Shown here: positions 1 through 5,221 of the stretch, piece after piece
Layout of the letters: each line of letters opens with the position of its first letter
How positions within the stretch are numbered: the stretch's first letter is position 1
NCBI GenBank assembly: GCA_002502685.1
Contig: DAQA01000009.1
Span: forward strand, 1 to 13,807
Reading direction: 5' to 3'
Origin: Euryarchaeota archaeon UBA202
Lineage (GTDB): Archaea; Thermoplasmatota; E2; UBA202
Length of the DNA: 13,807 bases
Position numbers and translations under genes: made by a program
The notes under the pieces: generated by a model
Told to the model about the DNA's origin: nothing
Databases searched by the model: none
The model's input: only the letters and a program-made list of their open reading frames with translations

Positions 1-19
1 AAAGATTTTAATCAAGGTA

Positions 20-1153
20 TCAGCGTGAGCTATGTGATTTTTTGGGAATCATGCCACACAGCAGATCATAGTATCCAAAAACGAGACCTGTATGGGGATA
101 ATGTTGATCCTCAGTATAAATAACTCCTCTAACATTACTAAATTCTACGAAAGCCACATCTGCGTACGAATTACCTGGGCCAGCAACATCCGTCACATGA
201 CCTGCTAGATTACCTTGATTGGGTTGGTGAAATTCGTCGCCCATCTCTGTTCTTAATAGTTCTGATTCATCATAGGTCATGTGTCCCGATACTGTATAGC
301 CTTTTACTCCATATCTTTTGGCAGGATAGCCAATCGTAGAATAATGGTTATAACCGTAACTATCATTATTCCAAACAAGGATTCCTCCCCAAATAGGGCG
401 AAGTTTTTCTATTCTGGAAAAATCTTTTACCGGTTCACCCATTTCAATAAATACTACAGGGATATCTTCAATGCCCTTTTCTTTTGCCACATTATCAATT
501 ATTGCATAAATATCATCCAGCAATGATTCATACTCTTTAACCCAAGTCTTTAATCCCACCATTTGAAAACCTTTTCCAATTCCATAAGCGGTTAAAGGAC
601 CTTGAGGTACAAAATAACGCTCTATCATTTCACTTGCTTCATCTTTTACTTCGCGAAGATTGCACAACCACTTTTCTTTTTCTTCCTGAGTTACCATCTC
701 ATGTATATCACCATAAACTGCTATGGTAGACTGTTCCTCCATTTTATCATCTAGTGTTTCCGGTCCAAAAGTAAGTTTAGGTTTCGACCGTTCTGTATCT
801 ATTGGTAATTTACTAAGATAGTTTTCCAGAGCTTGAGGTCCAGAGTTTATGACATTGTAGACCATATCTTTTATAAAATATGCACCCTCCTCCCTAGTCA
901 TACTGGTCCAATTTAGAAAATCATTTGATATATCCTCCAAATAAACATCAGATATATCAGTTTCAGAAAGCATTTTCTTTTCAATTCCTATCGCAACCAT
1001 AAATTCCATAATATCAGTATTAGTAAGGATAGGATTATGCTTATTTACATAATCGACAGAGTTAACTCTGTTGAATGAAACACCAAAAGAGCTTACTACA
1101 AGAAAGACAAGTATAAAACCTATCAAAAATGTTTTCCTTTTTATTTTATACAT
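20..1153 (-). CDS. Exported S1-family (chymotrypsin-fold) serine protease with propeptide, frame broken before the Ser half
   Basis: A 377-residue product opens with a basic start and a hydrophobic segment (about 8-26), a signal peptide or anchor. Residues 30-250 look like a propeptide. From about 252 the protein resembles bacterial and archaeal S1 proteases: RPIWGGI, then a His motif GYTVSGHM (His291), then QPNQGNLAGHV and the Asp motif SYADVAFVEF (Asp332), then HTGLVFGYYDLLCGM, which matches the strand after the catalytic Asp. The Ser motif (GDSGGP type) is missing because the frame stops at 20-22. Skipping one base in the six-T run at 38-43 opens a frame (NHIAHADTLIKIF) that continues to the window edge, so the gene is probably longer and frameshifted, by mutation or base-call error. 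Its likely job is extracellular proteolysis. A TATA-like box at 1174-1181 lies about 25 nt upstream, suggesting a leaderless mRNA. Family call is from motifs only. Confidence 0.68.
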   Translation of the reverse strand: MYKIKRKTFLIGFILVFLVVSSFGVSFNRVNSVDYVNKHNPILTNTDIMEFMVAIGIEKKMLSETDISDVYLEDISNDFLNWTSMTREEGAYFIKDMVYNVINSGPQALENYLSKLPIDTERSKPKLTFGPETLDDKMEEQSTIAVYGDIHEMVTQEEKEKWLCNLREVKDEASEMIERYFVPQGPLTAYGIGKGFQMVGLKTWVKEYESLLDDIYAIIDNVAKEKGIEDIPVVFIEMGEPVKDFSRIEKLRPIWGGILVWNNDSYGYNHYSTIGYPAKRYGVKGYTVSGHMTYDESELLRTEMGDEFHQPNQGNLAGHVTDVAGPGNSYADVAFVEFSNVRGVIYTEDQHYPHTGLVFGYYDLLCGMIPKKSHSSR

Positions 1154-1173
1154 ATTTTTTTTTGAGTAATAGA

Positions 1174-1181
1174 GTTTATAA
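1174..1181 (-). promoter_or_regulatory. TATA-like box of the S1 protease gene
   Basis: Read on the minus strand, TTATAAAC is centred about 25 nt upstream of the ATG at 1153. That spacing in archaea puts transcription start at or next to the start codon. No Shine-Dalgarno sequence is visible before the ATG. Confidence 0.45.
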
Positions 1182-1223
1182 TGATTTTGTGTATTTTATT
1201 TGACAAAAATGGTTATTGCCTTC

Positions 1224-1255
1224 ATTATTTTGTTTAGTTAACTAAACAAAATAAT
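1224..1255. repeat. Perfect 32-bp palindrome
   Basis: Two 16-nt arms (ATTATTTTGTTTAGTT and its exact complement) meet with no spacer at 1239/1240 around the core GTTAAC. The palindrome lies between the divergent promoter of the S1 protease and a tRNA-like sequence that starts 5 nt later. A zero-loop palindrome this long could be a dimeric operator, a recombination site or a cruciform element; the sequence does not say which. Confidence 0.9.
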
Positions 1256-1259
1256 TTGG

Positions 1260-1334
1260 AGAAATAGTGTCCATGCAAAGGTAGTATGCTTGCCTGTCAA
1301 GCAGAATGAGTGGGTTCAACTCACATTAATTTTC
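1260..1334 (+). pseudogene. Decayed tRNA-Asp(GUC)-like cloverleaf
   Basis: The 75 nt fold as a full cloverleaf with one mismatch in every stem. Acceptor 1260-1266 pairs with 1327-1333 (6 of 7, one G-U). D stem 1269-1272 pairs with 1284-1287 (3 of 4), with A14 and G18G19 in place. The anticodon stem 1289-1293/1301-1305 (4 of 5) closes the loop CTGTCAA with anticodon GTC at 1296-1298. The T stem 1310-1314/1322-1326 (4 of 5) closes TTCAACT. U33, A21, the G53-C61 pair and TTCAA are conserved, while U8 is G. Spaced hallmarks argue for tRNA ancestry; the mismatches and AT-only acceptor stem argue against a functional tRNA. Confidence 0.45.
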
Positions 1335-1549
1335 ATAGATAATTGGCTCTAGTTTAATTTTTATCCCATTATATAAGGATAATAGGTATATTTTTATCCT
1401 TAACCATAACAAATAGGCGACTCAGTGCCAGTATTAATCATATATAATGGTTTTAAGGGTCTTTAAAAATGTGTGTCATGTGGATTTACAAAAGTGAGGA
1501 GGAGGGTGTTGGAGTTGAAAAAATGGAAAAGAGAAAAATAATCCCTTTC
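1335..1549. other. Non-coding stretch with short inverted and direct repeats
   Basis: No convincing gene. It contains an inverted repeat TTATCC (1361-1366) / GGATAA (1377-1382) and a third TTATCC at 1394-1399. An 18-bp sequence, TTGGAGTTGAAAAAATGG, at 1509-1526 is repeated exactly at 1773-1790. The two copies bracket a decayed minus-strand ORF. Confidence 0.5.
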
Positions 1550-1763
1550 TCATTTTTTTTCCACCCAGCCATCCTCGGTATCTAAATCGGTGTTTGGTTT
1601 ATAATGATTAGCCAGTTTTTTATCAAATTCTGCTAATAAAAATAGATAAAAATTCCAAAATGAAAATCTTTCTTTTCTCTGGTACGATTTTTATTTTATG
1701 CTTTTCGATGTTTGTATCCCATTCTTCGATATTTGTAGGATACTTATTATAAATTAAGAATTT
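1550..1763 (-). pseudogene. Frameshifted gene remnant of unknown family
   Basis: Two adjacent minus-strand frames read like parts of one protein. The upstream part contains KYPTNIEEWDTNIEKHKIKI and ends in PEKRK. A one-base shift near 1672-1680 leads to a second open stretch containing FWNFYLFLLAEFDKKLANHY followed by KPNTDLDTEDGWVEKK and a stop at 1550-1552. No ATG with a plausible leader precedes the first part. I do not recognise the family. The composition (charged, with Trp, Tyr and Asp) looks coding rather than random. It could also be chance in AT-rich DNA. Confidence 0.35.
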
Positions 1764-1774
1764 ATTGTATTTTT

Positions 1775-2003
1775 GGAGTTGAAAAAATGGGAAAAAGACT
1801 GGCTGTCCTCTGCCGAGTGGGGGTAATGGAGCAGGGCAGAGGCAAATTGCCACAAATAAGAAAATGAGCCTAACCCTGTAGGTCAATATAGGAGGAGAAA
1901 TATGGAAAAAAACATAGTTTTTCCCATGTCGAATGGGAGTAATGAAGCAGGGCAGAGACAATATGCCCAAAATTTAAGAAAAGGAACCCAACCCTGCAGG
2001 TCA
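1775..2003 (+). repeat. Two near-tandem leader repeats of about 112 nt
   Basis: Copy 1 spans about 1775-1885 and copy 2 about 1891-2003. Both run: GGAG plus an A-rich segment, TGGG(G/A)GTAATG, GCAGGGCAGAG, an A-rich part, AACCCTG(T/C)AGGTCA. The best-conserved cores are 1814-1885 and 1930-2003. In both, CAGGG can pair with the distal CCCTG; the flanking pair is G-U in copy 1 and G-C in copy 2, so pairing is kept. A competing local hairpin, GGCA/TGCC, uses part of the same GGGCA. This gives each copy two mutually exclusive folds. The pair sits immediately upstream of the hydrolase gene. Confidence 0.6.
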
Positions 2004-2033
2004 AAAAAAAATAAGGAGGGTAAAGAAAAATGA
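1902..2033 (+). CDS. Small ORF (43 aa), translationally coupled to the downstream hydrolase
   Basis: A strong Shine-Dalgarno sequence, GGAGGAG at 1891-1897, precedes the ATG at 1902. The 43-codon frame begins MEKNIVFPMSNG, contains AGQRQYAQNLRKG and ends in a lysine-rich tail. Its TGA (2031-2033) overlaps the ATG of the hydrolase at 2030 as ATGA, the usual sign of coupled translation. The ORF lies in leader-repeat copy 2. The matching frame of copy 1 has no ATG and is shifted by a 1-nt deletion, so the peptide is not kept between copies. It could be a leader peptide, or a chance ORF within an RNA element. No family is recognised. Confidence 0.4.
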   Translation: MEKNIVFPMSNGSNEAGQRQYAQNLRKGTQPCRSKKNKEGKEK

Positions 2034-2650
2034 GAAAAATAACAATGGTATTGCTGATAGTGGGGCTATTTCTTATTCCCACCACAATGATACCATTAAC
2101 ACATGCTACACCAGTACCGCCTGTGTTGCCTCCACCAGATAACCCAGGGGATATCATTTTCAGCGAATGCGGTAATATACTTTTAATAAGACAGTGGGAT
2201 CATGCTCTAATATTTACAGAAGATCGCCCAGGTCACTCAGGAACTACTTGGGGTATTGAGGCTGATCCACATACTTATCCAGAAGAGGAAGATGGCATTG
2301 TCGAATGGACTACTCTAGCCGGCGTACGAGAGGAATATCCAGATGGGATAGCTTATGGGATAGTTGACACAAGCCAAACTATAAGAAATAAAGCTATAGA
2401 GTTTTCCGAAGATAAAATAAATAAATCATTCGATTATTTGTCCTACTGGGTGTTGTTTAGGAAGGATGTAGATGGCACATGGCCAGCTTACAAATCCAAA
2501 TACTATTGCACCGAGCTGGTATGGGCAAGTTACAGGAAACACGGCGTACAGCTAGATCCAGATGGTGACCAAGGAAGAATAACACCAAACGAATTATACT
2601 ATAATACGGATAAGATCACTATTTCCGACGAATGGGGGGAAATGTCTTAA
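2030..2650 (+). CDS. Exported permuted papain-fold (NlpC/P60, YiiX-like) cysteine hydrolase
   Basis: The 206-residue product has a signal peptide (hydrophobic 5-23, THA before a likely cleavage near residue 26). The proline-rich stretch 28-38 is followed by the fold. PGDIIF (39-44) and WDHALIF (His58) supply the catalytic His. GIEADP (Glu77) supplies a polar residue. KYYCTELVWASY (Cys160) supplies the nucleophile, followed by HGVQLDPDGDQGRITPNEL, typical of YiiX-type permuted NlpC/P60 proteins. In this order His precedes Cys, the mark of circular permutation. Such enzymes cleave amide bonds in peptides, cell-wall material or lipid-linked substrates; the substrate here is unknown. The start is supported by an SD-like GGAGGG 13 nt before it and by the ATGA overlap with a 43-codon ORF. 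A terminator-like hairpin spans its stop. Confidence 0.78.
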   Translation: MRKITMVLLIVGLFLIPTTMIPLTHATPVPPVLPPPDNPGDIIFSECGNILLIRQWDHALIFTEDRPGHSGTTWGIEADPHTYPEEEDGIVEWTTLAGVREEYPDGIAYGIVDTSQTIRNKAIEFSEDKINKSFDYLSYWVLFRKDVDGTWPAYKSKYYCTELVWASYRKHGVQLDPDGDQGRITPNELYYNTDKITISDEWGEMS

Positions 2651-2678
2651 TCCCCCTCCTTTTTCTTTTTTTATTTTT
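2634..2678 (+). terminator. Hairpin plus T-run terminator of the hydrolase gene
   Basis: GGGGGA (2635-2640) pairs with TCCCCC (2651-2656), enclosing a 10-nt loop that contains the stop codon, and is followed directly by a T-rich run to about 2676. The layout resembles an intrinsic terminator. In archaea the U-run alone is the important part, so the hairpin may be incidental. Confidence 0.5.
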
Positions 2679-2716
2679 GATATAGTTGAACTACCGCGAA
2701 AATCTTAAATAAACAC

Positions 2717-2723
2717 AGGTGAT
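2717..2723 (+). promoter_or_regulatory. Shine-Dalgarno site AGGTGAT of the propeller gene
   Basis: AGGTGAT, close to the ideal archaeal anti-16S complement, ends 3 nt before the ATG at 2727 and fixes that start. It implies a leadered transcript, unlike several neighbours that look leaderless. Confidence 0.55.
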
Positions 2724-2726
2724 AGA

Positions 2727-4247
2727 ATGAATAGAAAGATGAAAAAAGTAACCATTGTTGCTCCATTGGTTGTCTTCTTATTTTTATCACTATCTTTTCC
2801 AGAGGAAAATGAAAGAATGATTAATGATGGAGAATGGAATAAAACTTTTGGAGGAAGGAACATAGATATTGCGAATTATGTTACACAGACAAAAGATGAG
2901 GAGTATATTATTGCGGGATATTCAATGTCATTTGGAGCGGGAAATTTTGATGCATGGCTTATTAAAGTAAGTGCCGATGGAAATGAGGAATGGAATAAAA
3001 CATTTGGGGGAATGAAAGAGGATGTAGCATCATGTGTTGTACAAACAGTGGATGAAGGATATATTATTACAGGACACACATTTTCTTATGGAGCGGGAAA
3101 TGGTGATGCTTGGCTTATAAAAACCGATAGAAATGGAAATGAGATATGGAATAAAACATTTGGAGGAAAGTATTTTGATTGGGCAAGCTCCGTTGTAGAA
3201 ACAAATGGATACATCTTGATAGGAACAACTCTCTCTTACGGGGCAGGAGAACAAGATATTTGGCTTATAAAAACCGATAGAAATGGAAATGAGATATGGA
3301 ATAAAACATTTGGAGGAAAAGATACAGAGTACGGAGAATATATTAATCAGACAAAGATGGGTGATTATGTCATTGCAGGAACTACTGCATCCTATGGTCC
3401 TGGAAAGTGGGACATATGGCTCATAAAAATTGATGAAAATGGAAATGAGATATGGAATAAAACATTTGGAGAATGGGATATGGAACAAGGGAATTGTGTT
3501 AGGCAGACGAATGATGGAGGATATATTATAACTGGAACTTCTACTTCTTTTACACCAGGAGATTGGGATGATATAGTGCTAATTAAAACGGATGGAAATG
3601 GGGAGGAGGAATGGATTAAATTATTTGGAAGCGGGGACCAAGATTTCGGAGCCTCTGTCGTACAATTAATTGATGGAGGGTATCTTATTGCTGGGTTTAC
3701 CTTTTCTATTGGAGCAGGAGATAGTGATGCTTGGCTTATAAAAACCGATAAGAATGGAAATGAGATATGGAATAAAACATTTGGCATAAGAAAAACAGAT
3801 TTAGCACGGTGTGTCATACAATCTGAAGATGGAAGTTACATTGTTGTAGGTAGCACAGATTCTTACGGTGCTGGAAATTCGGATGCATGGCTTATAAAAT
3901 GTTATGATTATTCTCCTCCTACACTAAAAATAAATAAGCCAAAAGAGGGTTATCTTTATATATGTGATAGAGAAATCCTTCAAGTTAAAAACACTATAAT
4001 TTTTGGAAGAATTACTATAGATGTTGGAACCCATGATTTTAACGAAAAGATAAACAAGGTAAAATTCTATTTAGCTGGACCAAATTTTTATGACTTCGAG
4101 CCCCGGGCTGTTGCTACCAGTCCCCCATATATTTGGAAATGGAACGGGTTCGCATTTGGCTCATATGACCTATGGGCTGTTGCACCTTACGGGAATAATG
4201 GGGCACATGCTACAGATAAAATAAATGTAAAAATTTTCAACATTTAA
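2727..4247 (+). CDS. Exported seven-repeat TFGG beta-propeller with C-terminal Ig-like domain
   Basis: The 506-residue protein has a basic start and a hydrophobic signal segment (about 8-24). Seven repeats of about 52 residues begin at Trp37, 89, 141, 191, 243, 296 and 348. The consensus is xWNKTFGG, D-A--VVQT-DGGYIIAG, SYGAGNSDAWLIK-D-NGNE. This pattern is known from predicted beta-propellers of archaea and bacteria, and seven copies fit one closed seven-bladed propeller. From about 397 (PPTLKINKPKEGYLYICD) to the end is an Ig-like domain common in secreted archaeal proteins: TIIFGRITIDV, IWKWNGFAFGSYDLWAVA, VKIFNI. No C-terminal anchor or sorting signal is seen, so it is probably released or loosely bound. 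The function is likely binding or adhesion. At the DNA level 60 bp are repeated exactly, pointing to recent blade duplication or gene conversion. Confidence 0.82.
   Translation: MNRKMKKVTIVAPLVVFLFLSLSFPEENERMINDGEWNKTFGGRNIDIANYVTQTKDEEYIIAGYSMSFGAGNFDAWLIKVSADGNEEWNKTFGGMKEDVASCVVQTVDEGYIITGHTFSYGAGNGDAWLIKTDRNGNEIWNKTFGGKYFDWASSVVETNGYILIGTTLSYGAGEQDIWLIKTDRNGNEIWNKTFGGKDTEYGEYINQTKMGDYVIAGTTASYGPGKWDIWLIKIDENGNEIWNKTFGEWDMEQGNCVRQTNDGGYIITGTSTSFTPGDWDDIVLIKTDGNGEEEWIKLFGSGDQDFGASVVQLIDGGYLIAGFTFSIGAGDSDAWLIKTDKNGNEIWNKTFGIRKTDLARCVIQSEDGSYIVVGSTDSYGAGNSDAWLIKCYDYSPPTLKINKPKEGYLYICDREILQVKNTIIFGRITIDVGTHDFNEKINKVKFYLAGPNFYDFEPRAVATSPPYIWKWNGFAFGSYDLWAVAPYGNNGAHATDKINVKIFNI
3110..3169 (+). 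repeat. 60-bp exact direct repeat inside the propeller gene (copy 1)
   Basis: Bases 3110-3169 recur without a mismatch at 3260-3319, an offset of 150 bp, or one blade. They encode the segment from WLIKTDRNGNE to WNKTFGG. A near copy lies at about 3730-3784. Other blade junctions have diverged at the DNA level. Confidence 0.85.
3260..3319 (+). repeat. 60-bp exact direct repeat inside the propeller gene (copy 2)
   Basis: Identical to 3110-3169; the flanking bases differ on both sides, which sets the limits of the identity. Confidence 0.85.
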
Positions 4248-4292
4248 TTCACTCTCTATTTTTCTGGATTTTTCTTTCCCTATAATCTCTTT

Positions 4293-4382
4293 CATGGGCC
4301 CTGGTCAGGAGATCCCGTAACCAACTATGGGGATTATAATCCTTGGCTTACAACGCCAAATCCGGAGTCAGGACCAAGATAA
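4293..4382 (+). pseudogene. Remnant of a right-handed beta-helix (NosD-like) protein C-terminus
   Basis: After the propeller stop the same frame stays open to a TAA at 4380-4382. Within it is HGPWSGDPVTNYGDYNPWL then TTPN. The pattern GP-SG-DPV--Y-D--PWL--P is the hallmark of the last turn of many secreted beta-helix proteins. No helix repeats or start codon precede it. It is therefore read as a leftover scrap of a deleted gene. Read-through of the propeller TAA would append it but seems unlikely. Confidence 0.4.
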
Positions 4383-4438
4383 GTAGCGGTATCTCTGCGG
4401 ATAGAAAAAAAACCGCCTTATCCGTTTTTCCGACTACT
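4382..4438 (+). other. Extended imperfect hairpin after the propeller gene
   Basis: An outer stem AGTAG-CGG (4382-4389) pairs with CCG-A-CTACT (4430-4438) with one bulged A. An inner stem CGGATA (4398-4403) pairs with TATCCG (4419-4424) and is followed by five T. It may act as a transcript 3' end structure or a recombination relic. Confidence 0.4.
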
Positions 4439-4548
4439 GATATCGGTTTAAGCCTGGTTGATGGGCTGTTTAAATACATTGGCTGATTTGGGTCGTAAAC
4501 ACATTAATTTACAAAATCCATCTAATTTCTTTTTCTTTTTCCAGAAGT

Positions 4549-4556
4549 TTTATAAA
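4549..4556 (+). promoter_or_regulatory. TATA-like box before the small exported protein gene
   Basis: TTTATAAA is centred about 34 nt upstream of the ATG at 4587, so transcription would start about 9 nt before that ATG. It lies inside the longer reading frame that begins at 4458, which argues for 4587 as the true start. Confidence 0.4.
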
Positions 4557-4586
4557 CAGAAATTATATTCTTTGTTATTTGATACC

Positions 4587-5120
4587 ATGGCACATAGTAA
4601 CATATTTCCCAAATTCATACGGAAAAGCATTGCTATAACAGTCATAATCTTACTTATTACATTATCTTTTACATCTCCAATAATCTCTGCATCTATTATA
4701 AAATCACATAAAAACATGATAATTAACCATGATGATAAGCATAACTCTTGGAAAGTATCCAGTTCCTTTTGTTTTATAATTATGGATGGAGATTTTGCCA
4801 GACTTAATCTATTTATGTTTCTATTTTATGAGTTTCTGTATTCTAACAAAGGAAGATTCCCTATTCTGTATGAAATATATCTGGAATTTCTTATTGATCT
4901 TGAAGATATAATGGAAGATATGTCATTGGCATTGTTGCCTAGTTCAATCGTTTGTAATGGTAACGGAGATATTATAACAATAGGGGCTAATGGTATCAAA
5001 AAGGATTGGTATCAAGGATTTATAATTCTTTTTGGTTTTAAAGGAATTTGGTATCGGGGTATACAAGCTAATCATGATTTAGTTTTTGGTTTCTCAATGT
5101 GTGTATTAGAAAGCACCTAA
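4587..5120 (+). CDS. Small exported protein of unknown function
   Basis: The 177-residue product starts MAHSNIFPKFIRK and has a clear signal segment (hydrophobic 14-34, PIISA before a likely cleavage near 35). A mixed polar region follows, then a hydrophobic stretch (72-85), an acidic helix (about 98-112) and a glycine-rich C-terminus: NGNGDIITIGANGIKKDWYQ, then GFIILFGFKGIWYRGIQ and LVFGFSMCV. This beta-rich, IG-NGIK and FGFKGI type of ending resembles uncharacterised exported proteins of sediment archaea; that resemblance is from memory, not a search. The frame is open from an ATG at 4458, but the TATA-like box at 4549 and the signal peptide favour 4587. It closes the run of exported proteins. 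Confidence 0.6.
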   Translation: MAHSNIFPKFIRKSIAITVIILLITLSFTSPIISASIIKSHKNMIINHDDKHNSWKVSSSFCFIIMDGDFARLNLFMFLFYEFLYSNKGRFPILYEIYLEFLIDLEDIMEDMSLALLPSSIVCNGNGDIITIGANGIKKDWYQGFIILFGFKGIWYRGIQANHDLVFGFSMCVLEST

Positions 5121-5153
5121 AACTAGCGTCCCGTATCCGTCATACTCTTTCAA

Positions 5154-5188
5154 GCCCTGATCCACAGACAGTCTCTTGAGATCAGGGT
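5154..5188 (+). other. 8-bp-stem hairpin upstream of the double-HTH gene
   Basis: CCCTGATC (5155-5162) and GATCAGGG (5180-5187) are exact complements around a 17-nt loop, with a flanking G-T pair. It ends 5 nt before the TATA-like box of the next gene, so it could be an operator or the 3' end of the preceding transcript. Confidence 0.5.
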
Positions 5189-5192
5189 AATC

Positions 5193-5200
5193 TATTTATA
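5193..5200 (+). promoter_or_regulatory. TATA-like box of the double-HTH gene
   Basis: TATTTATA is centred about 25 nt upstream of the ATG at 5222. This predicts a leaderless mRNA and favours that ATG over the GTG at 5219. Confidence 0.5.
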
Positions 5201-5221
5201 CCCCCTACAGGGATATAAGTG

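Noticed and set aside
1787..1867. 26-codon ORF in leader-repeat copy 1
   Set aside because: The SD is weaker and its reading frame differs from the frame used in copy 2, so there is no support from the duplication.
1814..2003. Resemblance of AGCAGGGCA to the c-di-GMP-I (GEMM) riboswitch core
   Set aside because: Only a few bases match; the receptor-tetraloop and second-stem landmarks of that class are missing.
1623..2157. Minus-strand ORFs of 115 and 95 codons across the leader repeats
   Set aside because: Proline- and phenylalanine-rich products without recognisable features, and the longer one only shadows the duplicated leader; only the tail of the first (before 1763) looks protein-like and is listed as a remnant.
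3110..3319. Possible CRISPR or mobile repeat
   Set aside because: The repeats are in-frame propeller blades with coding constraint, not spaced identical units with unique spacers.
2876..3817. Three overlapping minus-strand ORFs opposite the propeller gene
   Set aside because: They are antisense shadows of the repeated blades; their own repeats follow the sense codons, and no start context is present.
4458..4586. Earlier start of the small exported protein at 4458
   Set aside because: It would bury the signal peptide behind 43 residues including a phenylalanine run, and a TATA-like box lies inside this segment.
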